The notes under the pieces were generated by a model. That model saw only the letters and a list, made by a program, of their open reading frames with translations. It ran no database searches and was not told where the DNA came from. A program made the translations under genes and the position numbers. Positions 12,223 through 24,000 of a stretch of 64,000 nucleotides of DNA are shown here, piece after piece (positions within the stretch are counted from its first letter, which is position 1; every line of letters starts with the position of its first letter). The DNA is from Agaricus subrufescens. Its lineage: Eukaryota > Basidiomycota > Agaricomycetes > Agaricales > Agaricaceae. The DNA is taken from contig CM057059.1 in assembly GCA_029945375.1 (NCBI GenBank), positions 1,240,001-1,304,000 of the forward strand, in the 5' to 3' direction.

Positions 12223-12726
12223 CGTCCGCTGCACAGCGCCTGTCACGGCGTAACGGCGGTCCGAAAACACAGAAAAACGGCGAATTTTCAAACACAGCCG
12301 GCGAGCAGTGCCAGCCCGATGGATCGGGAGATCAGCCCGCACGGCGCAAACACGGCCACACAGCAGCCAAATCCACTCCGGGCTCGCGCACCCGTTTCAC
12401 CCAGAGTGGACCTGTCTGTCACTCGCTTAGCCCCGTTGCCAGCTGATCGCGCGATTCGCACACCCGCCCGCATGCCCACTTACCCTGTCCTGCTGATTCA
12501 GCTGACTAACCCCCACCGACCCGGTTCGGCACCGGATCGCCCATTCCTCCTGCGATCAGGAACGCATCGTCGATTTCGCGCGCTATCTATCCCACATTCT
12601 TTCCACATCCAGCGACTCGCGTGCTACCCCCCCTCCTGCCGCTTCCAGCCTCGATCGTGCCTCGTCCCCATCACCCTCCTCGTCATCTCCCGGAAATAGC
12701 CCCCCGCGTCGCGTCTGGATACTCTG

Positions 12727-14506
12727 TCAGCTCTTCGGCTCGCTCCAGGCGTTGCAAATCACCTCTGCTTCTGAACCCAAACGGATGTTTTCTTCTCCGG
12801 CCTCCGTCCCCTCGGCACACTCCGCGTCACCTGCAACGGGGTTGCCGTGCGCGTCCACAGACACGTCCGTTTCCAGTGACTTCCGATATTTATGGAACGT
12901 GAACAGGCCGATCCCTACAGTCGTTTCAGCACACAACACCAACGCTCGACACTCCCGGCCGTAACGCACCGCACACTGTGATCGCGACACCAACAATATT
13001 CAGCGGAGTCAGTTGATCTCCAAAGAACCACGCCGATATCGATATAGTCGTTACTTCTTTCGCAATCCCCGCAATCGACATCGGAACAACCCCAGTGCGC
13101 TGAATGATGCTATTGGAAATCAGCCATGCGTCCTTGGAGCCCATCAGAGCCCACAACACCCACTAAAATTCACTCAGCACCATGCAGAATGCCACAACCC
13201 CCGGCGCACTCAGGAAGAACACCGTTTCAAGTGTCTTCGCCAGCCCTGTGAAAAACTCGGACCGATACAGGCCCACCCAGTCTTCGACCACCATGCTGAC
13301 CAGGGCCAGGGACACCGCCATCGTCGGCGACAGCCAGTATATAGTCGCCGCAGGGTTGTCGAAACCCATCTTTCTCTTTTTCAGCATGATCTGAGTGAGA
13401 CTCCACCGTAGACCTCCCATAGCACTGGCACTGATCACCAATATAAATCCGTGCAACACAAAATGTGTCTCCGTTGCGACCATGAGAAGGACCCCTGAAA
13501 AAATCAACAGGATGACGGCCACGAGCCTCCATGAGTAAATCTCCAAGCGAAACAGAAACGCGAACAAGAGCACAAATATCAAAGACGACGATTTGCACAT
13601 GGCTGAAAATAGCGCATGAATGGTAAAAACGTGCTGACGTCAGGATTGGAAAGCCTACTGTAAAACGAAAGCGTAATCGTCTTGAGAGACAAATTTGATA
13701 GTCCAATGTCCATGCTCGTAGCAACAGCCGTAGGAACCGCCTTCTTACTAAAAACGACCAAGTGTAAGTATCAGCGCAGCCACGCGACTTGAGACGAAAC
13801 AATCTCTCTCTGTTTCAACTGTACGTATCACCGCCGACCCGTTTGATGGATCACCAAACTAGTCGCGTAAACCGTCGTTACCGCCCAGTCGCAGCCACCA
13901 AACGTTCTGGGCTTTTTTTTTTAAATGGACCGATGACACAGACCCCCACCTCCTCCGGTTGCCATTTGGACGGATTGGCGTGATGACACTTGACAACCGC
14001 CCATGCGGCTCGAAACCACTGTGGCTTTCTGACCCAACTGAATAAACTCACCCGTATTCCCTGCGGGTGGGTACATGCGCTGGACGAAAATGGGAAGGCC
14101 AAGTAAACCGTAGCAGTGCTGCGAGCGCGAACTGCACTATCATGTGCATCGTCGTAACAAAAAGCGGTGCGGGAAACCCGTAACGATTTTCTGAAAACAT
14201 CCATTTGTTGTAGACCGAAAGAACGGTCGCAAAAAAAAACCTAATAGCATATCAATAGTCAAAAAAAAAAAAATGCGGTGTATTTGCGGAGAAATGGCAC
14301 TCCAACACATACCAGGATAAGATAAATAGGGTATTTATTACTGCCTTTCGCCACCATAAACGTCTTTTCTCCCCTACGGTCGCAAGGTGAGAACCCGGGT
14401 GATACAAATTTTCGGGCCTCGACCGCAGGAATGCTTCTTCTTCTTCCGGCGGAGGACTTGCATTCGATGTTAATTCTAGGTCATTAGAGTATTGATGTGA
14501 GGCCAT
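12727..14506 (-). CDS. Nucleotide-sugar/triose-phosphate transporter family protein, SLC35C2-like
   Basis: Six exons join without phase conflict: 14313-14506, 14052-14240, 13659-13747, 13164-13602, 12970-13109 and 12727-12914, giving about 412 residues. The hydrophilic N-terminus is followed by about ten membrane segments of the TPT/DMT fold. Diagnostic stretches are FFATVLSVYNKWMF, TSMDIGLSNLSLKTITLSFY, MCKSSSLIFVLLFAFLF and QRTGVVPMSIAGIAKEVTTI. These match the SLC35C2/yeast Ymd8 group, putative GDP-fucose or related sugar transporters of the Golgi or early secretory pathway. Intron 2 (13748-14051, 304 bp) is much longer than the others. An apparent stop at 13163-13165 is removed by splicing at 13163. 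The tail is hydrophilic and acidic. Substrate is not predictable. Confidence 0.88.
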
Positions 14507-14961
14507 GGTCCATGGTTCAGAGTAATTGGAAGGTAGGGATCGTACAGGACAGAGACAACACGCAGAACCGGATTTGGCGCCATCATTTTCCCACCCTGGC
14601 CTAACAGCATAACTTTCTATTATCTCTCCTATATACAATGAAAAGGAAAACATCGGTTGGGGTTGCTTTTTCAAATCGGCCAGCGACATGCCGTTTCATA
14701 CAAAAAAAAAATTAGCTCCCCGAGGTTATGCCTTTCTGCGATCTGCGTAGATGTATAACAGACTCTCAGAGAAACCCACGCCAGCCCCCACCTGAATTCA
14801 ATTCCCCCATGATCCAGGTATGCAGGGTCAGCTTATCATTTGAGATGGTACGAGTATCTAGGGATGCATATCGGGCCATTTGAGGGGTGAGGAGGCAGAT
14901 ATTATTACCCAAGAAAAATATCCGCGGAACGGCAGCCAAGTACAAACTATGCATTAATAAG

Positions 14962-15569
14962 TTAGATACTTGATGACATAGCGGCGTCTTGATCATTTGT
15001 TTCGAGTTTCGAGGAGGTTGGATCAACACCGGCTTTGGTGGTACGGTGCGTTGGGTCCCTCCTAAAAAAATTTTTTTTTTAGAATATATATACGCCTAAT
15101 ACTGATGGTTTTTATGTAGGAGGAGAAAGGTCGGGAGCCGCACCATGTCCGCCAATGATCGAACTGTTTCTGTTGTAAGAATTCCCTGAAGTAATCATCT
15201 TTCTTCATCTCAGATCGAAAACGAGCATGCTGGAGGAGCTCCAGGTGATGAAGAGCATGTGGGTAGCTGATGTAGCCAGTTATTATTGTATGAATGCCGA
15301 ATTTGCGGGATATCGAGGGGAGGGGGGGGGAGGAGGGTAGATGCGTACTGGATAAATCGAGCATAATCTTTTTCCTGCCAGTAAAGAAGGTATTCGAGGA
15401 AATTAATAAACGCGGGTTGTTCCAAGATGTTTTGCTGAGCCAGGGACTGTAGATAAAAAGGGTTGGCGAGAGATTGGACGAACTCTAGCTCAAGCTCGAA
15501 TCTCGCGCGGTTTGCGGCCTTTTGTTCATCAGTAGGCGTGGGCTGCTGCTGAGTACCAAGATCACTCAT
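14962..15569 (-). CDS. MED31: Mediator complex subunit 31
   Basis: Exons 15349-15569, 15144-15266 and 14962-15061 give about 147 residues. The conserved Med31/Soh1 core is clear: RFELELEFVQSLANPFYLQ, LAQQNILEQPAFINFLEYLL, YWQEKDYARFI, then across intron 1 HYPHALHHLELLQHARFR and FREFLQQKQFDHWRTW. The subunit sits in the middle module of Mediator and contacts RNA polymerase II regulation in the nucleus. A short polar C-terminal tail is supplied by the last exon, reached through an intron ending in a long T run. It is divergent from UCH37 with 159 bp between the start codons. MED12 of the same complex lies 17 kb away. Confidence 0.95.
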
Positions 15570-15728
15570 AAGGGAAACGAAGGAAAAACTGTGATCTTCA
15601 CCAGAGTGCCATCAACAAATAACGTATCACATGACGATATAACTGACTTTTCCATCTAACCGTGTGTCGGTCCTTGGCCACATCCAAACCTTACTTCGCA
15701 CAGAAGACATTTAGTGCCCTTTCTGAAC
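15570..15728. promoter_or_regulatory. Divergent promoter between MED31 and UCH37
   Basis: Only 159 bp separate the two start codons, so both 5' untranslated regions and promoters must lie here. I see no TATA box. Confidence 0.6.
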
Positions 15729-16927
15729 ATGTCGGGTGATGACGATTCAAGCGGTTGGCAGCTAACCGAGTCCGATCCTGGGGTATTCACGTATCTACCT
15801 TCCGTCCTAGCGCCTCATCTTTCTTACGGGCTGACAATGTGCTTAGCGAATTGCTAAAGACGCTCGGTGTTCCCTACATCGTGGACGATCTCTATTCACT
15901 TGATCCAGAGTCCCTAGCCGCTCTACAACCTATCCACGCTCTGATCTTTCTTTTCAAGTGGCTGCCAACGACGTCAGCCACCGAATCTGCGATCTCGGTT
16001 GGAGAGTATGATCCCGATTTTTCAGGGTTTTTCGCTCATCAAGTCGTGAGTAATGCCTGTGCGACTTTGGCCGTCATGAACGCCCTCGGAAATATTTCCA
16101 ATCTCCCAAGTGGACCTCGACTCCGAGAGTTGATCTCATTCGCAAATGAGCTTGATCCTCAAACGCGCGGACTTGCTATCACCGGTTCGGACTGGTTGAG
16201 GGAAGCTCATAACGCTTTATCGCCTCCAAATTCCTTCTCATTAGATGGCTTGGGGCTGTCAAAGAAAAGTGAAGATGCTTACCATTTCATTGTCTACCTG
16301 CCATACATGGGCAGGCTATATGAACTTGACGGGCTCAGACCTCACCCGGTTCGGCACGGCGATTATCAGGAGAGTGGAGAGGGTTGGACTAAAAGAGCTC
16401 GGTGAGACATCTAATATCCTTCTATCTATATAATATTCATTACGTCTGGAAAATGATTAGAGAAGTGATAGAGTCTCGCATCAGTACATATCCCATTGGA
16501 TCGGTAAACCCATGCCCCCGTTGCGATGATGACGGCGCTCACGAACGTAAAGCTTGAATTTAGTCTTCTCGTTCTTAGGGACGATCCCCTTCCCGCTCTT
16601 CAAGCGCGGTTGCAACAATACCAGTCATCTGGAAATACCAGAAGAGCCGCTGACACAATGGTGTCCATAAGCAACGAAAATAACAAACGAGAACGCTGGG
16701 CCGTAAGTAAACCGTTTTCTCTTATCACTGTGATCCCGATTCAACGCGAAACGACCCAGTTTGAGAATAGTCTTCGACGACACAACCATGTTGGCTTAGC
16801 TCATGCGTTATTGGTAGCATTTGCTCGGGCAGGACGGTTGTCCGGAGCACAGGAAGGTGCTCGTAAGGTGATGCAAGACCGGATCGAGAGGCGTAGAGCT
16901 AGAGGCATGGACATTGAAGGCGATTAG
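15729..16927 (+). CDS. Ubiquitin carboxyl-terminal hydrolase, UCHL5/UCH37 type
   Basis: Exons 15729-15790, 15847-16401, 16461-16503, 16553-16702 and 16760-16927 give about 325 residues, the normal length of UCH37. The start WQLTESDPGVF continues across intron 1 into TELLKTLGVPYIVDDLYSL. The C12 peptidase signature is present: oxyanion Gln in FFAHQVV, catalytic Cys in SNACATLAVMNAL, catalytic His in DAYHFIVYLP and Asp in LYELDGLRPHP. A UCH37-like C-terminal region (FENSLRRHNHVGLAHALLVA) would bind the proteasome ubiquitin receptor or INO80. It removes ubiquitin from chains at the proteasome. The basic last segment (RIERRRARGMDIEGD) is short. Confidence 0.94.
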
Positions 16928-19131
16928 ATGGTTAATTGCGTAGGTACATCATATACTTGGGGTGGTTCCTCCCATGTCGAACCAGTTCAATGTATTAATA
17001 TTATCGATGTCTTGTCAAGTCTTGCCTGTTCGGATTCCTCGAGAACCCTCTAGATCATCGCCGCCAGATATTGTTCCGTAGGTGTCGTGGTATTGGGTAA
17101 GCACGTTGCTATCAAATGCCGCTCGACTTACACATTCTGCATTCAGATTTATGAATAAGTGGTGTTTATTATAGACCCTTACTTGTGTTAGGGTATTATA
17201 GTTTACAAGCGAACGCTGTGAAATTTTAACCACTCCTAGGGAGAGAATACAATCTGCGCCGCGAGAGCCGATCAATGTGTGAACAATCCTGTGTTTCACC
17301 TTTGTGCGCTATTCATCATAAATTGGGTAGATCATTTTGGAACGCTCGGCGTAGACATGTGTCTACATGCTCCTTGCTCTGCGGTGACGGTAAGAACACA
17401 GCCAGGAAAGGGAAAAGAAAGTACACTAGTTGTCTCTTGTCAAGTCACCGTCATCGATTCGAGACGTTTCAGGAGTATGTTTACTGTCATAGTGAAGTAC
17501 CTGACATATTCAGGGCCTAGATTTGAAGAGATAATAGAGACTTGTCGCCGGCAATTATCGAGGCTTGATTCCCCCCCCCTTGTTTTTCGTTGGCCGGCCG
17601 GGTGACCGGTGAACATTGATTGACGTAATACACATGATGATTACCGATAACTCGAAAAGTTACACTCTCATTTCCCTGTATGAACTTTGAAGCGGTAAGC
17701 GGCTGAGAAGGTGCAGTTTATTCCGACTCGGCCTCGACTTATCCGACCGAACCGAACGACCTAATATCGGTGGCGCACGGCAACAGAATCAGGTTCATCA
17801 TAAAGATGATGCAAAGGGGTCGCGAGTAAAGTAAGGTTTTTCTTTCCAATCATCAGAGCAAGACACCACCACTCCGGTAAAAATCTATAAGGAAGCATTT
17901 AAATGCCTACTGCGGACGGGTTGATTCAAGTTATTTTGGAAATAAGGGAAAACCACGGTCTTTCTGATTGAGGATTTGAGAAAAAAAATAATTGGCATGT
18001 ACAAATGATGGAGGTGGATAAGATTGACCATGAGATTGATTGGGTAATAGCTTCTGGATAAAGCTTTTCGCATGTGGCGAATGATTATCAAGTTAACCTG
18101 CAGCTTCTTTTCTAGGACCTCCACCCTTACTCCTCTTCTCCCAGGCTTTGAAGTCTTTTGATGTCGTTCGGCGGAATTTTAGCAGCGCTTCTTCGGGTTC
18201 TTGTTTTGGTAGTGAAAGGTCTGATTGATACTACCAGATCCGTTACTATGATTGTACCATACACCTTGTTCATCAACTCTAAACAAGACCCTTAGCCAAT
18301 TTGCCGCGCGTTTGTTTCGGTGATCGCGGCTCACCGTTGTGGATGCGCGGGCGCAGGGTGTGGTGAGTTAGGTTAAAGTGACTCGATTGTAAAATCTTCC
18401 GGGATCCGAACGAGACCCCTGTGGAACACTCGAATTAACACGGGTTTATTATTAGCATTCTTCCGTCCGCGACGCTTTCGCTCTTTCAACTTGACTCGAA
18501 CACAAAGCACTTAAGAGTAAGCTCTATATCCGCGTGTGAGAAGGATTGACCAATACAACTGGCTTCGAATTCTGCGAGCATTGTGCATGCTGATTACTCA
18601 TCCTTCTGCGCAGTCAAAGTCGAGGAAGCAGACGCCACTGGGATTATAATTGCGGGTACTACGGACGGAAGTATGAGTAGCCGATGATTCCTGCACGGTT
18701 GATAAGCGGCGGGGGCATTCATAATAATCGCTGGCATAATGTGCTTCATTTGACAGGAAGTATCACTGGATCGACCCCGGGCTCATGGCAACACGGTGCT
18801 AGCACGGCGCTTCTAGTTGATACGGTTTAATGTAAGTGCTGATGCACGCCATCCCGCAGTGCGCATACCCTTTTCTGCGACGGCGAAGTGGCCACCTCGC
18901 AAGGTGCAGCGGTCGCTATCTTATCAAGGGCAGCGAGAATCTTATCATTTGCCTGATATGTGGGGGATACTATTCTGGGTTAGCGCGTTGTGCCTCTCGG
19001 ATATGGACACAGCGAGGGAAACATGTTGTGAATATTCGGGACATTAAACCCTCACCTTCATTTTGTGACCCTCCACTCTTTTACACGACCCAATACACAA
19101 CACGTATCTCGCGAGCCCCTGTTCATTGTTT
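16928..19131. other. Intergenic region, 2.2 kb
   Basis: Short open frames occur on both strands (for example 17279-17605 plus, 17885-18124 minus) but none has coding-type composition or a recognisable domain, and no splice pattern links them. It must contain the promoter of the RhoGAP gene starting at 19132. Nothing else is supported. Confidence 0.5.
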
Positions 19132-22100
19132 ATGTCCGTTCCCATGCTCCCATCTACAACCACCAGCCCAGACAACTCCATGCAAGAGAAACACGTACAG
19201 TCATCTCCCGCATCTCCTTCGCCAGAGGAAACTTCATCCCAGGTCAAATTTGCCCCCTCGCCTCAACCTCGTCCCAGTTCTGCACGCCAACCGACTCAGA
19301 GGTCTCCCGGAAGAAACCACGAAGCGGACGAGGCTGCATGGGGATCCAATTTTTGGGTGACATTAGTTGATCCGCAGGTCTGTACAATAATTTGTTGCTG
19401 ATGGACAGCTGTGTTCAGCGCCAAAAAACGGTTTTTTTAGACACAAACATCTTTCTATGCCTGTCCAGCAACTGGAGAAGTCAGCTGGGACCCCCCTGTC
19501 GGAAACTTCGTGTAAGTTTGGCCGCTTCATGGTGGAAAAATTTCGACTGAAACATTGTACAGGTTGCCCCCTAGCGATGGCGGAGAGTGGTGGGAGCTTA
19601 GCGACGAATCACGCGGTGGCATACCATACTACTACCAGACAAAGACTGGAAACACTGTCTGGGAGCGTCCTGAAGGTTTTGTGATACCTTTAGGAATAGT
19701 ACAGGTGCGCTTCTTCTGCATCACAGGCTTTTAGTTCGTGTTGACCACTTCGCAGAATACTGCCCTAGGACGACGGTTGTCCAAAACCAAATTCGATCGC
19801 TTTTCACAATCAATACCGGATGCCCTTGCACAATCAATACCAGATGTCCTTGCCAACGACATCGGAGCATCGACAGACGAATTCGGAGTCCGTATGCCCG
19901 CTGCTCAACGTTCTAACGGTACCGCGCCTGCTGCTGGACGTGACAGGTTGCAAGTGCGGCAGACAAATTCAGCTCGTTCACTCGCCAGTGGCTCGAATAG
20001 GCGGCTGGCTACGCGTAAATCCACCTCTGACGACCCCTCGAGTGGTGGATTGCGACAGTTGTCACCGATACCGGGATCTCCGTATACAACCGATCATTCT
20101 ACTCCTTCCTCACCGTCTTCTCGATATTCCAAGTCACCGAACAGTCTGTCACCGAAAAGTGAAAGGGGCAGTACAAATGGAAGGACACGATCTCGTACAG
20201 ACGTCCACTTCGCCGACTCAATTGGTCAAGCTCGCGGTAAACCGTACACCATAAATTCTCATCCACAAAGTCTCAACGCTGCCTTGGAAATGCTGGCCCT
20301 CACCGAACCCGATCTCAAGTCGTCGAAGTCGGAGACATCGACAGAGGCTAGCTTCGCTACAGCCTCCAGCTACAGATCGCCATTCGTTATACCAAGTATC
20401 GATATCCAAAGTGACACTTCGAGCCTTCGTAGTTTCCATGACGTCCCCCCTTTGCCGAGTGCACAAATACACCCTATACCCATGGACAACGGTACGAAAT
20501 TTGGAGGCAAAGGCATCAGTGGACCGATGTTGAACCATGGTACGATACTTCGAAGAAACCTGACTTAGCTTTGACTGACTGTTTATCCAGCTGCTACCAT
20601 TGAAATGAATCCGGTCAAAACAAGAGCTCTAGCTCAACCCATACCCGTTGACTATGTTCCGGCTTTTCCATCCAATGAACCAGCACTGACTCTTGACTCA
20701 GAGTATGTATACGACTTGAATCTTGTTTGATGAATGGCTGAGACAGTTCCCATGAAGGACCTATCCTGTGTTGCCACAGGACCTCCAAACGGATATCCAA
20801 CAATTTTCCGAGTCCGACTACGCTAAACAGTACTTTTCCACTCACAAGAGTGGGTTCATTTTCAGAAGAAGAGTTCCCGTTGCTCAACTCATGACATGGC
20901 AAAAGGTCAGTTTGATTTCGGTCTCTATGGACACCCTGGATGCTGATAGCCGGTTTAACACAAGTCACCGCTAACGTCACCACTATTGACACTTAACAGA
21001 TCGCTCAGTAAAGATGCTGTCCGGGTATTTAAAGTTATTCAGCGCATCATGGGAGATCGGGAGCTCGAAAAGCAAGTAGGAGGTCGCATGCAACAGGATA
21101 CGAAGGTCTTGACGACCAGCTTCAACGCATCAACGACGTCTTTAACACCCAGTCTTTCTGGGCTCTTGGAGGAGGAACGGTGGCTGATCGGGGAAGGTCT
21201 TGCACATGGCGAGTTGCGAGATGAAATCTATTGCCAATTGATGAAGCAGCTCACAGGCAACTCTAAACCGTAAGCGCCTTTGTCTTCCCAAAAATAGTTT
21301 TGATGTGACTTGTCATTGTCTTCAATGCAGGGAAAGCATTTTCAAGGGCTGGCAATTTCTCTGCGTTCTCCTCACCAATTTCCCACCTTCTAAAAACTTT
21401 GAAACATATCTCCATGGTTTTATTCAACAACACACAGCGCATCAAGAAGGTAGAATAGACATCATTGCCAAGCATTGTCTACGCCGCTTGGCTGTTGTGA
21501 GCAAGAAGGGACCACGTGGGAAGCCGCCTACTCTGGTGGAGATCGAAGCTGCGTCGGTGGGCCCTGTTTTAATATCATTTTTTGTATCAACCCCTCAAGC
21601 GTATGGTATAGGACGCCGCATTTAATCCATCCATCTTCGGGGAATCCCTGGATGCTATCATCCGGCTTCAAGAGCGAAACTATCCCTATAAAAAAGTGCC
21701 CATCATCCTCCCTTTCCTGGCAGACGGTATCTTGGCACTAGGGGGCCTCCGCTCGGAAGGTATTTTCCGGGTACCGGGAGATGGAGACGCCGTCGCCGAG
21801 CTCAAGTTGCGCATTGATCGTGGCTATTATACCTTGGACAACGTTGATGATCCTTACGTCCTGGCGTCTCTATTGAAACTTTGGCTTCGAGAGCTTTGTG
21901 ATCCACTCATTCCGGATGAGATGTACAACGAGTGCATTATGACTTCCAACAAGCCGGATTCGTGTGTACAAATCGTGGAACGCCTGCCTACGATCAATAG
22001 GCGGGTTGTGCTTTTTGTGATCAGTTTCTTGCAGCTCTTTTTGGAGGAAAAAATACAGACTATTACCAAGATGACACCAGCAAATCTGGCTCTCGTGATG

Positions 22101-22348
22101 GCTCCCAATCTTTTACGGTGCAGCTCCGACTCCATGTCGGTCGTCTTTACTAATGCTCAGTAGGTCTACATTTTCCTTTGCAATGTTATCGATTCTTACC
22201 TCTTCATAGATATGAACAGCTATTTGTTTATCATCTCTTGCTCCATCTCAAATGTAGTGAGGTAGATCCTCACTACCGACCTACCCATGGTCTAGTTGAT
22301 ACATCAGAAGGAAGGCCACGTTCGGCGTCCAAGCCTCGCCGTCGATGA
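19132..22348 (+). CDS. WW-MyTH4-RhoGAP protein (ARHGAP39-like)
   Basis: Ten exons join in frame: 19132-19377, 19441-19511, 19563-19704, 19756-20539, 20591-20702, 20758-20905, 20965-21269, 21331-21556, 21612-22159, 22210-22348; about 906 residues. Two WW domains come first (WVTLVDPQTQTSFYACPATG with SWDPP, and WWELSDESRGGIPYYYQ with VWERP). A serine-rich linker, a MyTH4 domain (RSLSKDAVRVFKVIQRIMGD, ELRDEIYCQLMKQLTGN) and a RhoGAP domain follow. The catalytic arginine finger sits in SEGIFRVPGDGDAV and the Rho-binding helix in LASLLKLWLRELCDPLIP; NLALVMAPNLLR is also typical. It should stimulate GTP hydrolysis by a Rho/Rac/Cdc42 protein at the cortex. The same architecture occurs in animal ARHGAP39 (Vilse). 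Confidence 0.93.
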
Positions 22349-22544
22349 TTCGCCCTCGAATTCAAACCACCTACCACTCCATTCTTTCGTTTCTCTTCGT
22401 CCATTCGCTAACTTATGGACAAAGCTAGGCCTAATCTTTGTTATATTAATGAGTAATCTGGGATTAACCACATTTTTGTCTCTATGTGCTGGGTATTTAT
22501 AATAGTACTAACAATTATCGATAAAATGTCATGTAAATGAAACT

Positions 22545-23678
22545 TTAAGTCTTCATGGTAGAAGCGCCATCCCAACTATTGAACCCCCAGTTGTCTGATG
22601 GGTCATCGTTCAGCGTCTGGCTCTTCCACTGATCCCATTTGGCCTTCCCTTTGAATCTCTTGGGCGCATTTTGAAGACCTTCAGCATCTCTCCGGATAGC
22701 ATCAAGCCGTGTAATGATGTTGGAGACTTCACCATCTGACCAGAGTCTTTCAGCAATGACATCACGTCGGATTGCGTCGAGAAGTCTGCCAGACTTGGTG
22801 TTCATAACAACACCATTCACCTGCATTTCCGTGAAAGCATTAAGAACAGCATTGGCATCTCGGAAACATGACCAATGCGTTTGGATAAGTTCGTTGTAGG
22901 CATTGGTTGAACAGCCGAACGCGTATGAGGCTATGGATGCTGTTTTGGCATGGTTGAATATGGCAAGTGCTGTATGAGGGTTGTGGTATTTGTCGCGGAA
23001 GGTGCTCATGAGGAGGGCGATAATGTGAGGATACCAAGCTGGTTGGAGGGTCACATTCCTTTTGCTCCTCGTCGTCGGTCCCATTTCTCTCGCCTCTTCC
23101 TCGAATTTTCGTGATTCTGCAAACACATTCACGGCCATCCATTCGAGCAATTCTTGATCCGTCTGACATAAATCCATTTCCTCCTTTTTCCTATCCAAAT
23201 CTTCATCTATTTCTCCCCATTTCGCTTGCCGCGGTGCCATTCGTATGCGGTCATAGAAATCTTGTGTAAAAGCCGGTGCATGTTCATCAATAACTGGTAC
23301 ATCTGTTAAATTCTCTCCTGTAGGTTTTTCTTCGGAAGAGGCATCGACGGCTTCTGCTACACGGAATATTTCATCAAAAAGGTCTGTAAATGTTTTTTGT
23401 TCTTGGGCGGTCATTTCGACGCGACGAGGTGTTGTTGAAGGACTGGCTTCTTTGGACTGGGGAAGATTATGAATTGAGGGCCCTGCGAATAGTTGTTCCC
23501 AAGGAGAGTCGGGAGTGTTGAATATAGATCTGGAAATTGGAAATGAAAAAGTTAGCCAATGAGTTTTTTTTGGAGAACCAGATGTCATCGCAACTCACTG
23601 AGATGAAGAAGGAGAACTTGAGTTCCATCTAGCTTGGCTCCTAACAGGCGAAGCCCTGGCAAAGAGATTCATTAACAT
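22545..23678 (-). CDS. Mtf2-like mitochondrial RNA-processing/expression factor
   Basis: Two exons, 23599-23678 and 22545-23529, give about 354 residues; an in-frame ATG pair at 23678 and 23672 leaves the exact start open. The N-terminus (LFARASPVRSQARWNSSS) looks like a mitochondrial presequence. The C-terminal half matches the Mtf2 C-terminal domain: YPHIIALLMSTFRDKYHNPH, LAIFNHAKTASIASYAFGCS, NAYNELIQTHW, then MQVNGVVMNTKSGRLLDAIR. Yeast Mtf2/Nam1 couples mitochondrial transcription to RNA processing and translation. The assignment rests on pattern memory of this domain, not on an alignment. Confidence 0.65.
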
Positions 23679-24000
23679 AGACCTAGTGCATATCGCCTGG
23701 CTGCCTTGCTGACGAAGGGCTACATGCGACACTTAGTTACCCAAGACTTCGGATCCACATGATGAAAAACAACACACAAGATTGAACGGCATGTACCGTT
23801 CGTGACGATACCAGCGAGCGAGAAAAATTAGTAGTATTGAGCATGCTCAATTTGACCAAGTTCCCAAGTCAATGAAACGTCCATTTTGTGACATGTCTAA
23901 ACACTACCAAATAGTGATCATAAAATGGATCGTGAATATTCATTAACGACAAATGCCTTTAAGTCGAAGACAACAGGTATGTATTACACAGGATTCGGAT

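Noticed and set aside
13163..13165. Premature TAG in the SLC35C2-like gene
   Set aside because: Splicing from 13163 to 13110 removes it and restores a conserved SEFYIIQRTGVV junction in frame.
13227..13802. 191-codon minus-strand frame overlapping the transporter
   Set aside because: It is an alternative frame of real transporter exons, which have clear family similarity.
17015..18124. Short frames between UCH37 and the RhoGAP gene
   Set aside because: No coding-type composition, splice pattern or recognised domain.
22840..23169. 109-codon minus-strand frame
   Set aside because: It lies in another frame within the single long exon of the Mtf2-like gene.
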